Shown: positions 9,901 through 19,101, counted from the first letter of the stretch. The stretch is DNA of 64,000 bases from Caulobacter endophyticus (GCF_029543245.1 NZ_JARQWV010000001.1:186001-250000), one strand, 5' to 3'. Made by a program: numbers and translations. The notes: generated from the sequence alone by a model not told the origin.

Positions 9901-12900
9901 GTGAGCACCAGGCCGCCGGATGCGCCCTGCGCGTCGGCGAACCGGATGGTCGAGGCGCCAAGTCGCAAGGTGTCGGCGACAAGATCGGCGTCGTTGTCGA
10001 TCGTGAAGACGTCGCTCGAGTCGAGAAGGATCGATCCGCCCTTCAAATCGACATCGCCGACTTTCAGCACGCCGCCGGCGCCGGGATTGGCGCGGGTCAC
10101 GTCGCGATCAGCGCCGCTCGCCACACGAACAAGGGCGCCCTGCCCCGTAGCCCCGCCTCGAGCGTCGATCACGTAGTCGCCGGTGCGCTGGCCTGCACGC
10201 CCGCCCGAGGCGAGAATGGCGGCGCCGTCCTCGAGTGTGATGGTCGCGCCATCTCCATCGACGGCCAGAACGATCTCGGCCCCCGACAAGGGCGCGGCGG
10301 CGTTGTTGGCCACAGTGATGCTGCCGGCGGTGACTTCCAGCGCCGTCGTGCCGTCGGCCCTGTCGGTGCGGGCTCCACCGATGAGCAGGCTCTCCATGCC
10401 AAGAGCGCTGAGCTGGCGGGCGTCCAGTTGCACCACCCCGGCCGTCGGCGTTCCCAGTGACGAGACGATCTCGATGGCTCGGCCGCTGATGTCGGCCTGC
10501 CCGCCGCGTCCGCCCTCGGCCGGCGCGGCCAGGAAGCGGCCATTCAGATCGATCGACGCCAGCGGAGCCAGGACGAGACGCCCCGCATCCCTCACCAAGG
10601 CCGGAGCGGTTTCGCCGCGCTTGGCCGCCGCAGCCGCGAACACGGCGTTGGCCGAAGTCAGCACGATATTGGAACTGGCCCGGATCGTGGTCTGGTTCTG
10701 AACCTCAAAGACGCGAACCGTCGACTCCCCGGCGCCGCCCAGGCCGCCATAGCGACCTGTGGTCACCACCGTGCCGTCGGGGCGGGTGGTGACGCCGCCC
10801 ACCGCCGGGTTGTCCGCTCCGGTGTTCTCGACCACCCGCATGCCGCCCGGCAGCATGGCGTACTGCGCCGGCAGCAGAGTGTACCAGCCCGCCGCCAGTC
10901 CGGCGCCGCCGTCAAGATAGACACGGCGTCCGGCGCCTCCGGCCTGATAGAGATCGCCATAGTTGGCCGAATAGAGCGGGTCGTAGGCCGCCACCGCGGC
11001 GTTCGAGAGACCAGGAACAATAGCGTAGACCTGGCGACCGTCGGCGTACTGGTAGCCGCTCTTGCTGCTGAAGGCGTCGGTGTTGTAGCGGCTGAGCACA
11101 TCGCGCGAGCCGCCCGGCCCGGGAATGAACTCGTAGGCGTAGACATCGCCGCCGCCGCTCAAGTCCACGGTCGCGCCAGCCTTGGTCGCGACCGTGGCGC
11201 CGGCCAAGGTCAGGACCCCGGTCGGCGGCGCGGTGAGCGGACTACCGTTGGTCGGCGTGAAGAAGTATTCGGTCTGGTCGGTGGTCACACCGTAAGGGAT
11301 CGAAAGCCCGCCGGCCGAAACCGAGGTGATCCCGCCGTCGCCGAGCGTCACCGAGCGGGTGACCGGCGCGAAGGTTGCGCCATTCGTGGTCAAGGCCGTG
11401 TTCGAACCGAGGGTCAGCGCCCCAACCGGCGCCCGCAACACGCCGTTCTGAACGATGGTGTCGGCCTGCAGGGTCAGGCGGCTGCCCGCGGAATAGGGCG
11501 TGACGGGCGTAGTCGCCGATGCGCGCTCTATCCTGAGCACGCCGTCGGAGGCGGCCGATGTCACCGAGAAAGTCGAGCCGGTGGTGGCGTAGACCTGACC
11601 AGCTTTCAGCGTCAGATCACCGTTGACCGCCAGTTGACCCGCCAGGCTGGGGGTCGCGTCGCCCTGGTCGAAGCGCAGCTGGTAGGGCGATACGCCCGAC
11701 AGTCGCAGGTCGCCGGCGACGTCGAAAGTGGCGCGCGCCACCGAACGGTCGAACAGCACCGCGCCCGACACGTCCATGGTCTCGGCGCGAAGGGTGACCT
11801 CGCCGGCTCCGGACGCTCCGACCTCGGGCGTAAGCAGGCTTTGGAAGGCGCCGTCGAGGCGCACGTAGGAGGCGGCGATATCCAGGCGCCCGCTCGCGGA
11901 AAGCACGGGCGACAGGCTCTGGCGATAGGCCGCGTCAGGCAGCCTGGGGGAGCCGTCATAGACCCTCGAGGCGAGCACGAAAGCGCCGTCGAGCACCAGG
12001 TCGACATCACCCTGCGCGCCTAGCGTCCCCCGAACCACCAGGGTGTCGAACCCGGCCGCCTGGATCTGGTCGGCCGAAACCCGGTTGCGGACCGGCGCGC
12101 CGGCGTCGGTCTGGACGAGGGTCGCATCGACCAAGGTCAGCATGCCCCCGGCCGCCGTCGGCGCGCCGCCTCGGGCGTTGATCCGCGCGCCGGCCAGGAC
12201 GGCCCCGCCGCCCAGGGTCAAGGCCCCGCCGTCGCTCCACTGGGCCGCCTGCACGTAACGGCCACCCGCCTGGAGCTGGTCGAAGGTGTCGGACGCGCCG
12301 GAGAGATCGAGGGACGCGCCCGGCGTCGCGATCAGGTCCGCCGCCTGGGCCGACGTCTTGAGAATGACGTCGGCGAGGGTGAGCGTCTGGGCGCTGCTGA
12401 GGAACGTCGCGTACGCCCCGGTCGAGAACGGCGAGAGAACGACCAGATCGCCGTCGAGCTGCCGCGTGGAGGCGGTGCTCAGCGTCCCGCCGCCATAGAT
12501 CCGCCCGTTCACCACTCCGCGGCCCTGGGTCGTCGCCGTGACGTATGGGTTGCGGACGCTGATCCCGGAAAGATCGGTCACGCTGCCGGCGTCGAGACGC
12601 ACGCCGACGTCGGCGTCCAGGTCGGCGGTCAGATAGATCGGAGACTGGGCGGCCACCTGGCCATTGGTCCGCGACGGATCGATCTTCGAGGGCGCGCTCT
12701 CGTCGATCAAGCCGTCCGGCCTGATCGTGAAGATCTCCGCCAGACTGGACGCGGTCACCACGGAGCTGCGTCCGCCATCGCGCGTCGGCCCATACAGCGA
12801 AGGCAAAACCTTGACCTGATTGATCGCGCCCCCGGCCAGGCGGATCGTCCCCTGGTTCAGAATTTGCGCAGCGCCAATGGACGAGCCCGGCGCACCGGTG

Positions 12901-15900
12901 ACCTGCCCGCCCTTCTCAACCTTCAGCTCGACCAGCCCGCCGAAAGTCAGGCTGACGGGCAGTTGGTCCCAGGCTTCCGCCGGCTTGCCCGCCGTCAGGA
13001 CCGAAGTCAGCTTGCCGCCCGTGCCCAGAGCTCTGAGCGCGCTGCTTTTCTCACCGTCGAGGCGCGGCAGGTAGCGGCTCTGCGAAAGGTCCAGGACCTG
13101 CCCTTCCCCGATCGTCACCACCTGGGTCGCCAGGACCGCGTTGTAGCCTCCCTGTCCATTGGCGAAGACATTGGAAGACAGGTTCGTGGCGTAGGACTTG
13201 ATGGCGTAGGTCGAGAAGCCGGCAGTCGAGAAGAAGTCGAGCGGCAGGGCCGTACCGGTGGCGGCCTCGCCTTCGCCCAGGCTGATGGCCGGCGTCGTCA
13301 GGGCGAACGTTCCGCCCCCCGCGAAGCCATGGGCTTTGATGACGCCGCCGCCGAGCGCGACCCGCGCCGTGATCCTGTCCGGATTGGCCTGGACGCCCGC
13401 GGCCGCGCCGCTGACCCTGAAGGCCGAGGCGTAGGTCGAGCTCGGGCCGATTTGGAAATAGTTGGTGTCGCTGGTCAGGGTGACGTCGCCGCCCTTCGCG
13501 GTCAGCACCAGGCTTCCATCCGTGGCGACGTAGCCGCCGGACGACACGTCGATGGCCGAACGCGGCCCGTTCACCAGGATGTTGCCGCTGATGTCGGTGT
13601 GGCGCACGACGCCGTCGACGGTGGTGGTCAGCAGTTCGCGCGGCGCGGCGATGATCTCGACTGCGCCGCCGTCGACGAAGGCCGAGCCCAACACGGTATC
13701 GGGACCCGCGCCGAGATCGTTGGTCCAAAGGCCCGCCGTCGACAGCCGGCCGTTGACGACGACGTCGTAGCTTCCCGCGCCCGCGGCTTCGCTCTTGAAC
13801 ACCGAGCCCTTGCCGGCGTTCACCGTCTCGAGACGGATGAGCCCCGAGGCGGCGGTAATGTCGCCGTCCAGTTTCTGGCTGCGCCCCGTGGTCGCCGTGA
13901 ACACCCCGCCCGGGCTGAGGGCCAGTTCAGCCCCGCGCTCCAGCGTGAGGCCGCCCGAAGTGGATAGCGACAATTGACCAAGGCCCATCGCCGACAGGGT
14001 GTCGGCGCCGAGGACCAGCACGCCGCGCTCGCCAGCGGCCAGCATGGAGCCGATCGACCGGGTGGGAACCTTCAGGTTTCCTTCGGCGTCGATCTGGATG
14101 GTCTGCCCATAGTCCAGGCCATCGCCCCGCGTGGGGGTCGCGCCGTCGCTGATCACGATATCGCCGCCGCCGCTGACGCCGTTGGCCGTCAGGCCCAGTT
14201 CCTGGATCGACAGATAACCGCCCACCGGCATCTGGGAGGATACCGCCTGGACCGCCCGGCGGTCTCCGTAGAGGACGGTCTTGCCAGTGCCGCGCTGGGC
14301 GTTCAGCCGCTGCAACTCGCCCGGGAACGCATCAGCGTAGACCGTGCCCTCCAGCAAAGGCTGGGACGACTTGATGGTCAGGGAGCCGGCGTCCGCGCCC
14401 TCGCGGTAGGAGCCCGCGAAGCCGTCTCCGTCGAGAATGAGATTGGTGTAGGTCCTGACCAGGCCGAAGCGCGGCTGGACGTCCACATAGCCTTCGTAGA
14501 TGCCGATATAGGTCTGGTCGGGATCGGCATAGCCGATGTCGACGATCGCCCCGCTGGCGTCGACAAGCCGGGTGGAGCGGATGCGCCCCGCTTCGAAGGT
14601 GCGCCAGCCGCCGGAGATGTCGATGCTTGCGCCGCGCTTGACGATGACGTCCGGCGCCTGTGACACGCCCGTCGCAGAGGTGCTTCCGGCGGCGACGCCG
14701 AGGGTGACGTTCCCGCCCTTGGTCATCAGCTCGGAGGCGGTGACCCCCACCTGCAGGGCATAGCTCTCGGCCGAGATCAGCGGCGAGCCCACCCACGCCA
14801 CGCCGTCCTCGCGTACGCCGGAAAGGCGCGGGTCGAGATAGACCGTAGCGCCGTTGAGGAAGCCCTTGCGCAGCAGCGGCGAGTCCGCCAGTTCGTTGCC
14901 CTTGACCGGGTCGATGACGATGGTGTTCCGCGAGGCCGCGACGCTCACGTTCTTCAGGCCGGCCGCGTCGATGACCGCGCCGCTGTCGATGAAGATCCGC
15001 GAGGCTCCTGGCGGCGTGGAGGCGTTGAATTCGGTCGCGATGCCAGGCTTGGCGCCGATGTCGATCGTGGCGCCAGGCGCGTAGATCAGGCTTCCGGCCC
15101 CCACCTCGATCCGCGTCTCGGTGTCGCCGAGGCTGATCTTGGACGGCTTGAAGTTGGCCAGCGAGGTGGCGTCCTGCGGGATTACGCCCGTATCGTCGGG
15201 CGTAATGGCGATCACGCTGGCCGGAGCCACACGGACGTCGGCACCGTTGAGCAGGACATGGCCGTTGCGCGACACGCTGGTGGTGGCGGTGATCACGCCC
15301 TCGTTGATCGCCGCGCCCGCGGCCTTGGAAGCGTTCAGCGAAACATAGCCCTCGGCCGAGCGTATCAGGCCGGTGTTGCGAACATAGTCCTGCACGGTCG
15401 GCGCGCCGCCGATGCGCCCGGCGGCGTTAGTGGTCTTAACGACGAGGCCCCGGACATTGGGATCGACGCTGGTGGCGGCCCCTTCCGACGCTGTCAGCAG
15501 CACCGACCGCCCCGAGGCCAGGCTGACCTGACCGCGGGTGGCCGAAAGGCTGCCCGCATTGACCACCTTGGGACCGACCAGCAGGATAAGCCCGCCATCA
15601 GCGGCGGTGATCTGCGCTCCAGCCTCCACCGTGACGGCTCCCTCGGCCACCACGGAGAACCGGCCGTCTGCGCCGGTCAGGGCCGAGAAAGTCTGCAGAC
15701 CGGTGGTGTTGCTGTCCTGGGTCCCGATGCCCAGGAGGCCGCCGGTCAGGAATTCGGCGTTGCGGTCGGCGATCGACGTGTCCCGGACGACGCTTCCGAT
15801 CAGGCGGGCGGGCCGACCGACCTCAAGGCTGCTGGCGATCAACGACCGCGTATTGATCTGGGCGGTCCCGCCGAACAGGACGCCGTTCTGGTTGATGACC

Positions 15901-16604
15901 AGCACCGTGCCCTGGGCCTTGATCGCCCCCAGGATCTGACTGGGGGTCATGGCCTGGGACGGATCTCGCAGCCCGGTGACAGGATCCAGCCCGCCGGTCA
16001 CCCGGTTAAGCACCACCCAGTCGGGCTGGGCGACGCCGTTCAGGCTCTGGTCGAAGTTGAGGGTGGTCTTGGTCCCGACGTTGAAGGTTTCCCAAGACAG
16101 GATCGCCCGGGAGTCGGTCTGCTTGATGTCGACCTGGATCTGCCCCGAGGCCGAGGTCGTCTGGGTCGGGGCCTTGGCGCCGTACCAGAGCGACAGGCCC
16201 GATCCCGTCGTCCCGGAACCAGCGGGATTGAGACCGCCCTTCCCCAGGCCGTCCGGCACGGCGGCGCCCAGAGCAGCGGCGGCTTGGCGGGCGGCCGCCT
16301 GGGCCTGGACCGAGACATTGACCGCCTTCTGAGCGTTGGTCGCGTTCAGCAGGCCGCGCGTCGCGGCCGCCGAAGCACCCGCGTTCGGCGTGACGCCGGG
16401 CACGACGGGCGCCGCAACAGAGGGAACGCCTGCGCCGGTGGCCGGCACCCTCGCTCCGGCCCTGAGGGCCGTCAGCCCATCGGCCGACGCCTGGCCCGCC
16501 GCACCCGCCGAAAGCATGACCATGACGCTCGCGCCGCAGAACAGCGCGCGGCGGGCCCGTCCGATCGTGGACAGCGGAAGCTTGGATGTGGCGACCATGG
16601 TCAT
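3939..16604 (-). CDS. Giant TpsA exoprotein, filamentous haemagglutinin family (4221 aa)
   Basis: Predicted two-partner-secretion exoprotein forming a long surface beta-helix. A long signal region (residues 1-41, hydrophobic near 21-38) is followed by an Ala-rich stretch and, at about 138-370, a TPS domain with LSLWYGAK, the segment TLNFDQSLNGVAQPDWVVLNRV, and NQNGVLFGG, which matches the NxNGxxF signature recognised by TpsB POTRA domains. Thousands of residues of short imperfect beta repeats follow, rich in Gly, Ala, Ser, Thr and Asp. The last 200 residues (SSNGDLNAGQGPKTS, then LIAPRGTVDAGDAGVRVAGN) match the C-terminal region of the DUF3739 branch of filamentous haemagglutinins. The very C-terminus has a Cys pair, C-x7-C, two residues from the end. 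The ATG at 16604 is used; the ATG at 16598 is an alternative. It lies 39 bp after the coiled-coil gene. Its substrate or adhesion target is unknown. Confidence 0.93.
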   Translation of the reverse strand: MTMVATSKLPLSTIGRARRALFCGASVMVMLSAGAAGQASADGLTALRAGARVPATGAGVPSVAAPVVPGVTPNAGASAAATRGLLNATNAQKAVNVSVQAQAAARQAAAALGAAVPDGLGKGGLNPAGSGTTGSGLSLWYGAKAPTQTTSASGQIQVDIKQTDSRAILSWETFNVGTKTTLNFDQSLNGVAQPDWVVLNRVTGGLDPVTGLRDPSQAMTPSQILGAIKAQGTVLVINQNGVLFGGTAQINTRSLIASSLEVGRPARLIGSVVRDTSIADRNAEFLTGGLLGIGTQDSNTTGLQTFSALTGADGRFSVVAEGAVTVEAGAQITAADGGLILLVGPKVVNAGSLSATRGQVSLASGRSVLLTASEGAATSVDPNVRGLVVKTTNAAGRIGGAPTVQDYVRNTGLIRSAEGYVSLNASKAAGAAINEGVITATTSVSRNGHVLLNGADVRVAPASVIAITPDDTGVIPQDATSLANFKPSKISLGDTETRIEVGAGSLIYAPGATIDIGAKPGIATEFNASTPPGASRIFIDSGAVIDAAGLKNVSVAASRNTIVIDPVKGNELADSPLLRKGFLNGATVYLDPRLSGVREDGVAWVGSPLISAESYALQVGVTASELMTKGGNVTLGVAAGSTSATGVSQAPDVIVKRGASIDISGGWRTFEAGRIRSTRLVDASGAIVDIGYADPDQTYIGIYEGYVDVQPRFGLVRTYTNLILDGDGFAGSYREGADAGSLTIKSSQPLLEGTVYADAFPGELQRLNAQRGTGKTVLYGDRRAVQAVSSQMPVGGYLSIQELGLTANGVSGGGDIVISDGATPTRGDGLDYGQTIQIDAEGNLKVPTRSIGSMLAAGERGVLVLGADTLSAMGLGQLSLSTSGGLTLERGAELALSPGGVFTATTGRSQKLDGDITAASGLIRLETVNAGKGSVFKSEAAGAGSYDVVVNGRLSTAGLWTNDLGAGPDTVLGSAFVDGGAVEIIAAPRELLTTTVDGVVRHTDISGNILVNGPRSAIDVSSGGYVATDGSLVLTAKGGDVTLTSDTNYFQIGPSSTYASAFRVSGAAAGVQANPDRITARVALGGGVIKAHGFAGGGTFALTTPAISLGEGEAATGTALPLDFFSTAGFSTYAIKSYATNLSSNVFANGQGGYNAVLATQVVTIGEGQVLDLSQSRYLPRLDGEKSSALRALGTGGKLTSVLTAGKPAEAWDQLPVSLTFGGLVELKVEKGGQVTGAPGSSIGAAQILNQGTIRLAGGAINQVKVLPSLYGPTRDGGRSSVVTASSLAEIFTIRPDGLIDESAPSKIDPSRTNGQVAAQSPIYLTADLDADVGVRLDAGSVTDLSGISVRNPYVTATTQGRGVVNGRIYGGGTLSTASTRQLDGDLVVLSPFSTGAYATFLSSAQTLTLADVILKTSAQAADLIATPGASLDLSGASDTFDQLQAGGRYVQAAQWSDGGALTLGGGAVLAGARINARGGAPTAAGGMLTLVDATLVQTDAGAPVRNRVSADQIQAAGFDTLVVRGTLGAQGDVDLVLDGAFVLASRVYDGSPRLPDAAYRQSLSPVLSASGRLDIAASYVRLDGAFQSLLTPEVGASGAGEVTLRAETMDVSGAVLFDRSVARATFDVAGDLRLSGVSPYQLRFDQGDATPSLAGQLAVNGDLTLKAGQVYATTGSTFSVTSAASDGVLRIERASATTPVTPYSAGSRLTLQADTIVQNGVLRAPVGALTLGSNTALTTNGATFAPVTRSVTLGDGGITSVSAGGLSIPYGVTTDQTEYFFTPTNGSPLTAPPTGVLTLAGATVATKAGATVDLSGGGDVYAYEFIPGPGGSRDVLSRYNTDAFSSKSGYQYADGRQVYAIVPGLSNAAVAAYDPLYSANYGDLYQAGGAGRRVYLDGGAGLAAGWYTLLPAQYAMLPGGMRVVENTGADNPAVGGVTTRPDGTVVTTGRYGGLGGAGESTVRVFEVQNQTTIRASSNIVLTSANAVFAAAAAKRGETAPALVRDAGRLVLAPLASIDLNGRFLAAPAEGGRGGQADISGRAIEIVSSLGTPTAGVVQLDARQLSALGMESLLIGGARTDRADGTTALEVTAGSITVANNAAAPLSGAEIVLAVDGDGATITLEDGAAILASGGRAGQRTGDYVIDARGGATGQGALVRVASGADRDVTRANPGAGGVLKVGDVDLKGGSILLDSSDVFTIDNDADLVADTLRLGASTIRFADAQGASGGLVLTPQLQAALARSKALALRTAGVIEFADGDYRFGDLTLSTPGLALSNPGGAVRILANGLWLENHASALTGCVAACGAGVLTLEARTISFGDGSLRTYGAGRGVVLTAREGVFYEGKATFDVGAAPLTLHTPFVGDRAAKDPSGAPLKVVPSLVLATTGAVVVDNLGGASRPSVTGVAGAGLSISGQSLSISGVDLRATAGKLTLTAVEGLNVGAGAILQTPGYGKAFGDATDPYSVSAPGGSLTLVSTQGDVVLGSGSTVSVGGGAGAGGLLSVKASRGSATFAGTIDATTPDGGARFELDTGGAFDLSNFVRSTKGGFDGGLTAKTGVGDLVLAEGLGLKARNVALVADGGAVIVAGSIDASGVNGGEIGLFGASGVTLGSKAVLDARALGYADTSTRVAEGGTVRLGTAGNGTIGVAAGARIELGARRTASRLVATVENGVTNYRRVEADRGGELVLRAPVLDLAGSQTVNVDFGGVVSGADSVVLEGYRAFDLAAVAGDGRFTGVSISGAVATLDVTATAAGRVNFLADRADGTLADFIQDFDLSAAYGRLGGLAGQANFHARPGVELNHAGSIVLASNWNFGAGTVDVAGATAAGLMAAHPGISGAVYVLPGSEGRILADYTTMTYRVGGKASGEAGVLTLRAGGDVDIKGSVTDGFFTFADQSDPAFLTRAVGGGVRTYNGYLASTCPGGCVVGDFTTGTAPTTTLTVTFPAQASLPNVEVTTGNPAPYNAAANSAAALGNGVSGAGDPIGSAELFPLIDMSAGQQAVQSWSYQVTAGASVSDTGAFSVDPTRVQAGSTAGITVAGQGSYSYGGGAPVTSFSNTLLLGVANGGQVSADQWVQAQLAQNRLLTASSYTRLVFSAAPVAVRTALAQRAAAFFAGHPGAYTLTGPANAPTGVSTSLELAGAFLASVANDWAGLKSAYTPPRPATPSATTVVTAPVIRTGTGSIGLTAAGDIDLRNGATPIYRNPTTGALATATTGYQVGGVAVYTAGHRVVPSALDALDPVSGAALTLDPGAYSQPLAIAGGVVRGVARNQPVYASGGGDVSLTAGGDVLGRRDTYTGAVSNALNSSGALAFMGSIRQPWRMGQVGMVTDIRINPQLFTEGLGTLGGGDIRVSVGGDLSDLSMVADTTVTTADVRAADGLLRPGRALLTFGGGDISVDVAGDMLGGRIDMGAGAARIRVGGDLGAAGLTQTGTTAPQAVELAANTLRLRLTDATIDLSVGGDATIQSISALGVRRNMTLTGGLAADTSNANALAFYSAEAGVSILANGAVTISNSGPEAVSVGGVNNIGRTSNNEAIYPGSLTAVALSGDLSFGAKNQAAVLLYPTARGTLVLAAGGDISPVNIAMLDEDPGLVPGVFSSFSVEADTVNAGRPFDFPSVLSSTSLAQRRAQHNPLTPHLGDQTPNRIYAGGDILDMIVATPKQTRIGAGRDIVNMMFFGQNLDARDVTRIVAGRDITATTLLTAAPVLVGTNVASSPARPTLQGNTFVIGGPGVLSLEAGRDLGPFLNSAIDSYKGQPAFGLPDSLVFGGGVMSVGNEWNPWLAAQGADLWLQFGVAKGANFDAVRETYVNPANLQSAPDYLFVQTEDEHGVFVADKSKPIYGPKLIEWMRANEASALAAAFGSTTVTYEQAYQAFTRLSALRQRGFLQQVYFNELTQTSTPGASFQKYSRGYTAVNTLFPAALGYTANDLTGGSNGANRQVWTGDLDLRLATLQTARGGDISILGPGGRVLAGSTVSTAQQAARRNFTGRDLYTAVLPIISGNRYISQISAIPIGFEGVLTLRGGSISSFTDGDFILNQSRLFTQQGGDVAMWSSNGDLNAGQGPKTSANFPPAVVKVSDNAYVELDQASAVSGAGIAAFQPALGVAAPDVYLIAPRGTVDAGDAGVRVAGNLFVAALTVANADNFKAGGSVIGVPTAPAPPAVGTEASAANSAATQAAQQAVGGRDRTERSIITVEVLGFGDEPCEDPNDPLCKR

Positions 16605-16628
16605 GCTCGTATCTTGGGTGACGAAACT

Positions 16629-16642
16629 GCGCCGTCTGGCGC
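16629..16642 (-). other. Small hairpin between the coiled-coil gene and tpsA
   Basis: On the minus strand a GCGCC-AGAC-GGCGC stem-loop follows the stop codon of the coiled-coil gene directly and precedes the tpsA-like start by about 25 nt. It has no T-run, so it is a weak terminator at best; it may modulate message stability or translation of the giant gene. Confidence 0.25.
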
Positions 16643-16643
16643 G

Positions 16644-17279
16644 TTACTGGGCCTTGGGAGGTGTCGGCGGGACGTCCAACCGTGCGCCGTAGAGCCGGTC
16701 AGCATAGGCCTGCTCGATCGTTTCGATCTCGACGCGCTTGCGACCGATGAAGGGTTCGCGACGGGCGACGACGTCGGCCAGGCCGACCCGCTCGTAGGCG
16801 TCGAGAACCTCGCGGGCGACGGCGAGGGCCTCGGCGTTCTTGGCGCGCGCGACCTCGGCGGCGGCCTTGGCCTCAGCCAGGCCTTCCGCCAGTTTCCGCC
16901 TCTCGGCCTGCTCCTGCTGAACCTGCAGAGACAGACGCGAAACCTCGGCCTGGGCCGCGGCCAATGCCGCCTCGGTCTCGGTCTTGGCCTGCATGGCCTG
17001 GTCGGCCTGAGCCTTGTAGCGCGCCAGTTCGGGACCGGCGGTGTCACGGCGCGCCGCGCGGGCCTGGGCCTCGGCCCCCGCCACACGGCGGCGCAGGGCG
17101 TCGCGCTCCGCCTCGGCGGCGGTCTTCTGGGCGACCAGGGTAGCCTGATCGTTCTGCAACGCCTGCAATCGGCCGTTGACGGCGACGAGCTGGCTGCGCA
17201 GGCGATCTTCCAGGCTTTGGGCCTGGGCGGCCCCGGCGAAGCCCAGGGCCAGGGTCAGGGCGATGACCGTGCGGCGCAT
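16644..17279 (-). CDS. Periplasmic coiled-coil protein of unknown function
   Basis: A 211-residue protein with a clear signal peptide (about residues 1-21, ending GAAQAQ). Residues 22-165 are almost uninterrupted heptad-like coiled coil, rich in Ala, Glu, Gln and Arg. The last 50 residues are different, with DVVARREPFIGRKRVEIETIEQAYADRLYGARLD and a proline-rich tail. I do not recognise a named family. Its position between the porin-like gene (2 bp away) and tpsA argues for an accessory role in the same export system, for example a periplasmic spacer, a tether or a chaperone for the large passenger; this is inference. Confidence 0.8.
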   Translation of the reverse strand: MRRTVIALTLALGFAGAAQAQSLEDRLRSQLVAVNGRLQALQNDQATLVAQKTAAEAERDALRRRVAGAEAQARAARRDTAGPELARYKAQADQAMQAKTETEAALAAAQAEVSRLSLQVQQEQAERRKLAEGLAEAKAAAEVARAKNAEALAVAREVLDAYERVGLADVVARREPFIGRKRVEIETIEQAYADRLYGARLDVPPTPPKAQ

Positions 17280-17281
17280 GG

Positions 17282-19063
17282 TCAGAACCTCACGTTGAAG
17301 TCAATCTGGCCGACGTCGATCGACAGCGGCGGGCCCGCCACCTCGTTGGCGCTGAACCAGCGGAATTCGAGGTTGGCGCCGTTGAACAGCCCCATGCTGG
17401 CGTTGAGGAAGTAGCCCTTGGCGTTGGTTCCCCCGAGGTGGAAGTCGGAGTCGGTGTAGCCGTCGAGCATCGCGTCGGCTTCCACTCGCCTGTAGCCGCC
17501 AGTGACGCTCCATTGGCCCCAGCGATATGGGTTGAGGTGGCCATAGACCACCTTGCCCATGTAGGCGTTCGGCCCGGTGGCCAGTCGCGAGCCCGCCTGG
17601 CCGGCCGCCGGCGCGGGACAGGGATTGGCGTCGATGTTGTTGTTCACCGGCAGGCCGAGCTCGTTGTAGCGGCAGGCGTCGCCGCGATCGAAGGCCAGGT
17701 TGCGTGCGTAGGCGCCGACCAGCAGCAGGTGACGCTGATTGGCCAGCTTGACGTCGACCGATGAGGTCAGGTCCAAGACGTCGTAGTCGAAGCTCAGGCC
17801 CGCATACTGCGGCACCGGATAGTCGGTGACGCCGGGCGGCGGCAGGATGTTGCGGATGAGGAAGAGCGTGTTGCCCTTCTGCATAAAGGACGGCCGGGTG
17901 AAGTCGGTCGAGCATTCGGTGAGCCCGGTGTAGAGGGCGCAAGGCTCCGAAAGCAGGCCGCGGTCGTACTGGAACTGGTAGAAGCCCAGGCTGGCGCGCC
18001 AATCTACGCGCGGGGTCTTCCAGTCGACCGCGCCCTGCCCGCCGAACATCCACTTGGTCTTTGTGCTGGCCTTGTTGACGCTGGTGTCGGGGAAGTCCCC
18101 ATCGCGGTAGTCGAGCAGGAAGGCGCCGGCCGTGCCCGACACGCTGATCCCGTGCTTGGGGAACAGGTCGTAACGGAGGCCGCCCGCCAGGCCGTCCAAG
18201 GCCAGATCCTCGTCGTAGATCAGCTCGGAGAGCTTGTGGCCCTCGATCTCGGCGACGAACGGGTTGGGCATCCGTCCCAACGTACCGCTGATCCAGGACG
18301 CCGGCTTTACGTCAATAAAGGCCTGGTCGAGCCAGATGTCCTTCTTGGTCAATCCGCCGCCCAGCAGTTGGGTGGTCGAGATCGGGCTGTTGTTGCGGCC
18401 GCTGGCCAGTCTCACCGTGGCGGTGATCGTGTCCGAAATCTCGGCGCGCAGCTTCAGGCGAGCGCGGACGGACATCTGGCTGCCGCGGTCCTGCAAGGTG
18501 TTGAGCAGCGGAACCCCAGCGGGGTTGGTGTTGGGGTTGAGGTCCGTCGGCCCCCTGGCGTTAAGCGCCGCGAAGTTGACCAGGATCGGCACGTTGCCCT
18601 CGTCATACTGGTCGAACTGGTCGCGAAAGCGCAGGTCGCCGCTCAGGGTGATGCGCTGGGTCCATTCGGGGATCGCATTGGGCTGGGCCCAGTTCTCCGC
18701 CTTGGCCTGCTGGATCACTTCTTGCCGGATTTCGTCGCGAAGCTGCGCCTTCACGGTTTCCGGCACGTACGGGATGCGTGTCGTCCCGGGCGCAGGCGGC
18801 GGCAAGGCGGGCGCGGTCGCCTGGGCGGAAGCGGCCTGGGCCGACGCCGTCTGACGCGCGGCTTCGGCCATAAGCTGATCGGCGGCGGCCTGGCTGATCA
18901 CGCCCTGCTTGACCAGAAGCCGCGTCAGATTGACCGCCAGGTCGGCGGACGGCGCCGACTCCGAGGCGGCCGCCGGCCCGGCCGCAGCGATAGCCAGAAG
19001 ACCCGCCACGGCCGCGCCCCCCAGGGCGCCTCGGCCGGGCTTTAGGGTCGAGGGTTCAGACAT
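17282..19063 (-). CDS. Putative outer-membrane porin (Porin_5-like)
   Basis: Predicted outer-membrane beta-barrel of about 593 residues. After a signal peptide (ending PAAASES) come a short helical, Ala/Gln-rich segment with NLTRLLVKQGVISQAAADQLMAE and a proline-rich linker. The barrel starts near QRITLSGDLRFRDQFDQYDEGN and ends in VGQIDFNVRF with the terminal Phe typical of BamA substrates. The layout matches putative porins of the Porin_5 type. I place the start at the ATG at 19063, which has AGGGGA 8 nt upstream and gives a normal signal peptide; an upstream ATG at 19105 overlaps the tonB stop. It could be a solute channel or a structural partner of the Ton-like motor encoded beside it; the substrate cannot be read from sequence. 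Confidence 0.85.
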   Translation of the reverse strand: MSEPSTLKPGRGALGGAAVAGLLAIAAAGPAAASESAPSADLAVNLTRLLVKQGVISQAAADQLMAEAARQTASAQAASAQATAPALPPPAPGTTRIPYVPETVKAQLRDEIRQEVIQQAKAENWAQPNAIPEWTQRITLSGDLRFRDQFDQYDEGNVPILVNFAALNARGPTDLNPNTNPAGVPLLNTLQDRGSQMSVRARLKLRAEISDTITATVRLASGRNNSPISTTQLLGGGLTKKDIWLDQAFIDVKPASWISGTLGRMPNPFVAEIEGHKLSELIYDEDLALDGLAGGLRYDLFPKHGISVSGTAGAFLLDYRDGDFPDTSVNKASTKTKWMFGGQGAVDWKTPRVDWRASLGFYQFQYDRGLLSEPCALYTGLTECSTDFTRPSFMQKGNTLFLIRNILPPPGVTDYPVPQYAGLSFDYDVLDLTSSVDVKLANQRHLLLVGAYARNLAFDRGDACRYNELGLPVNNNIDANPCPAPAAGQAGSRLATGPNAYMGKVVYGHLNPYRWGQWSVTGGYRRVEADAMLDGYTDSDFHLGGTNAKGYFLNASMGLFNGANLEFRWFSANEVAGPPLSIDVGQIDFNVRF

Positions 19064-19101
19064 CGAAAATCCCCTGTCGGTTCGTCTGTGCGGCGGGAGG
19101 G

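Noticed and set aside
15258-17414. 718-codon plus-strand open frame across the TpsA N-terminus and coiled-coil gene
   Set aside because: It crosses two good minus-strand genes and their start signals, and its translation has low-complexity antisense character.
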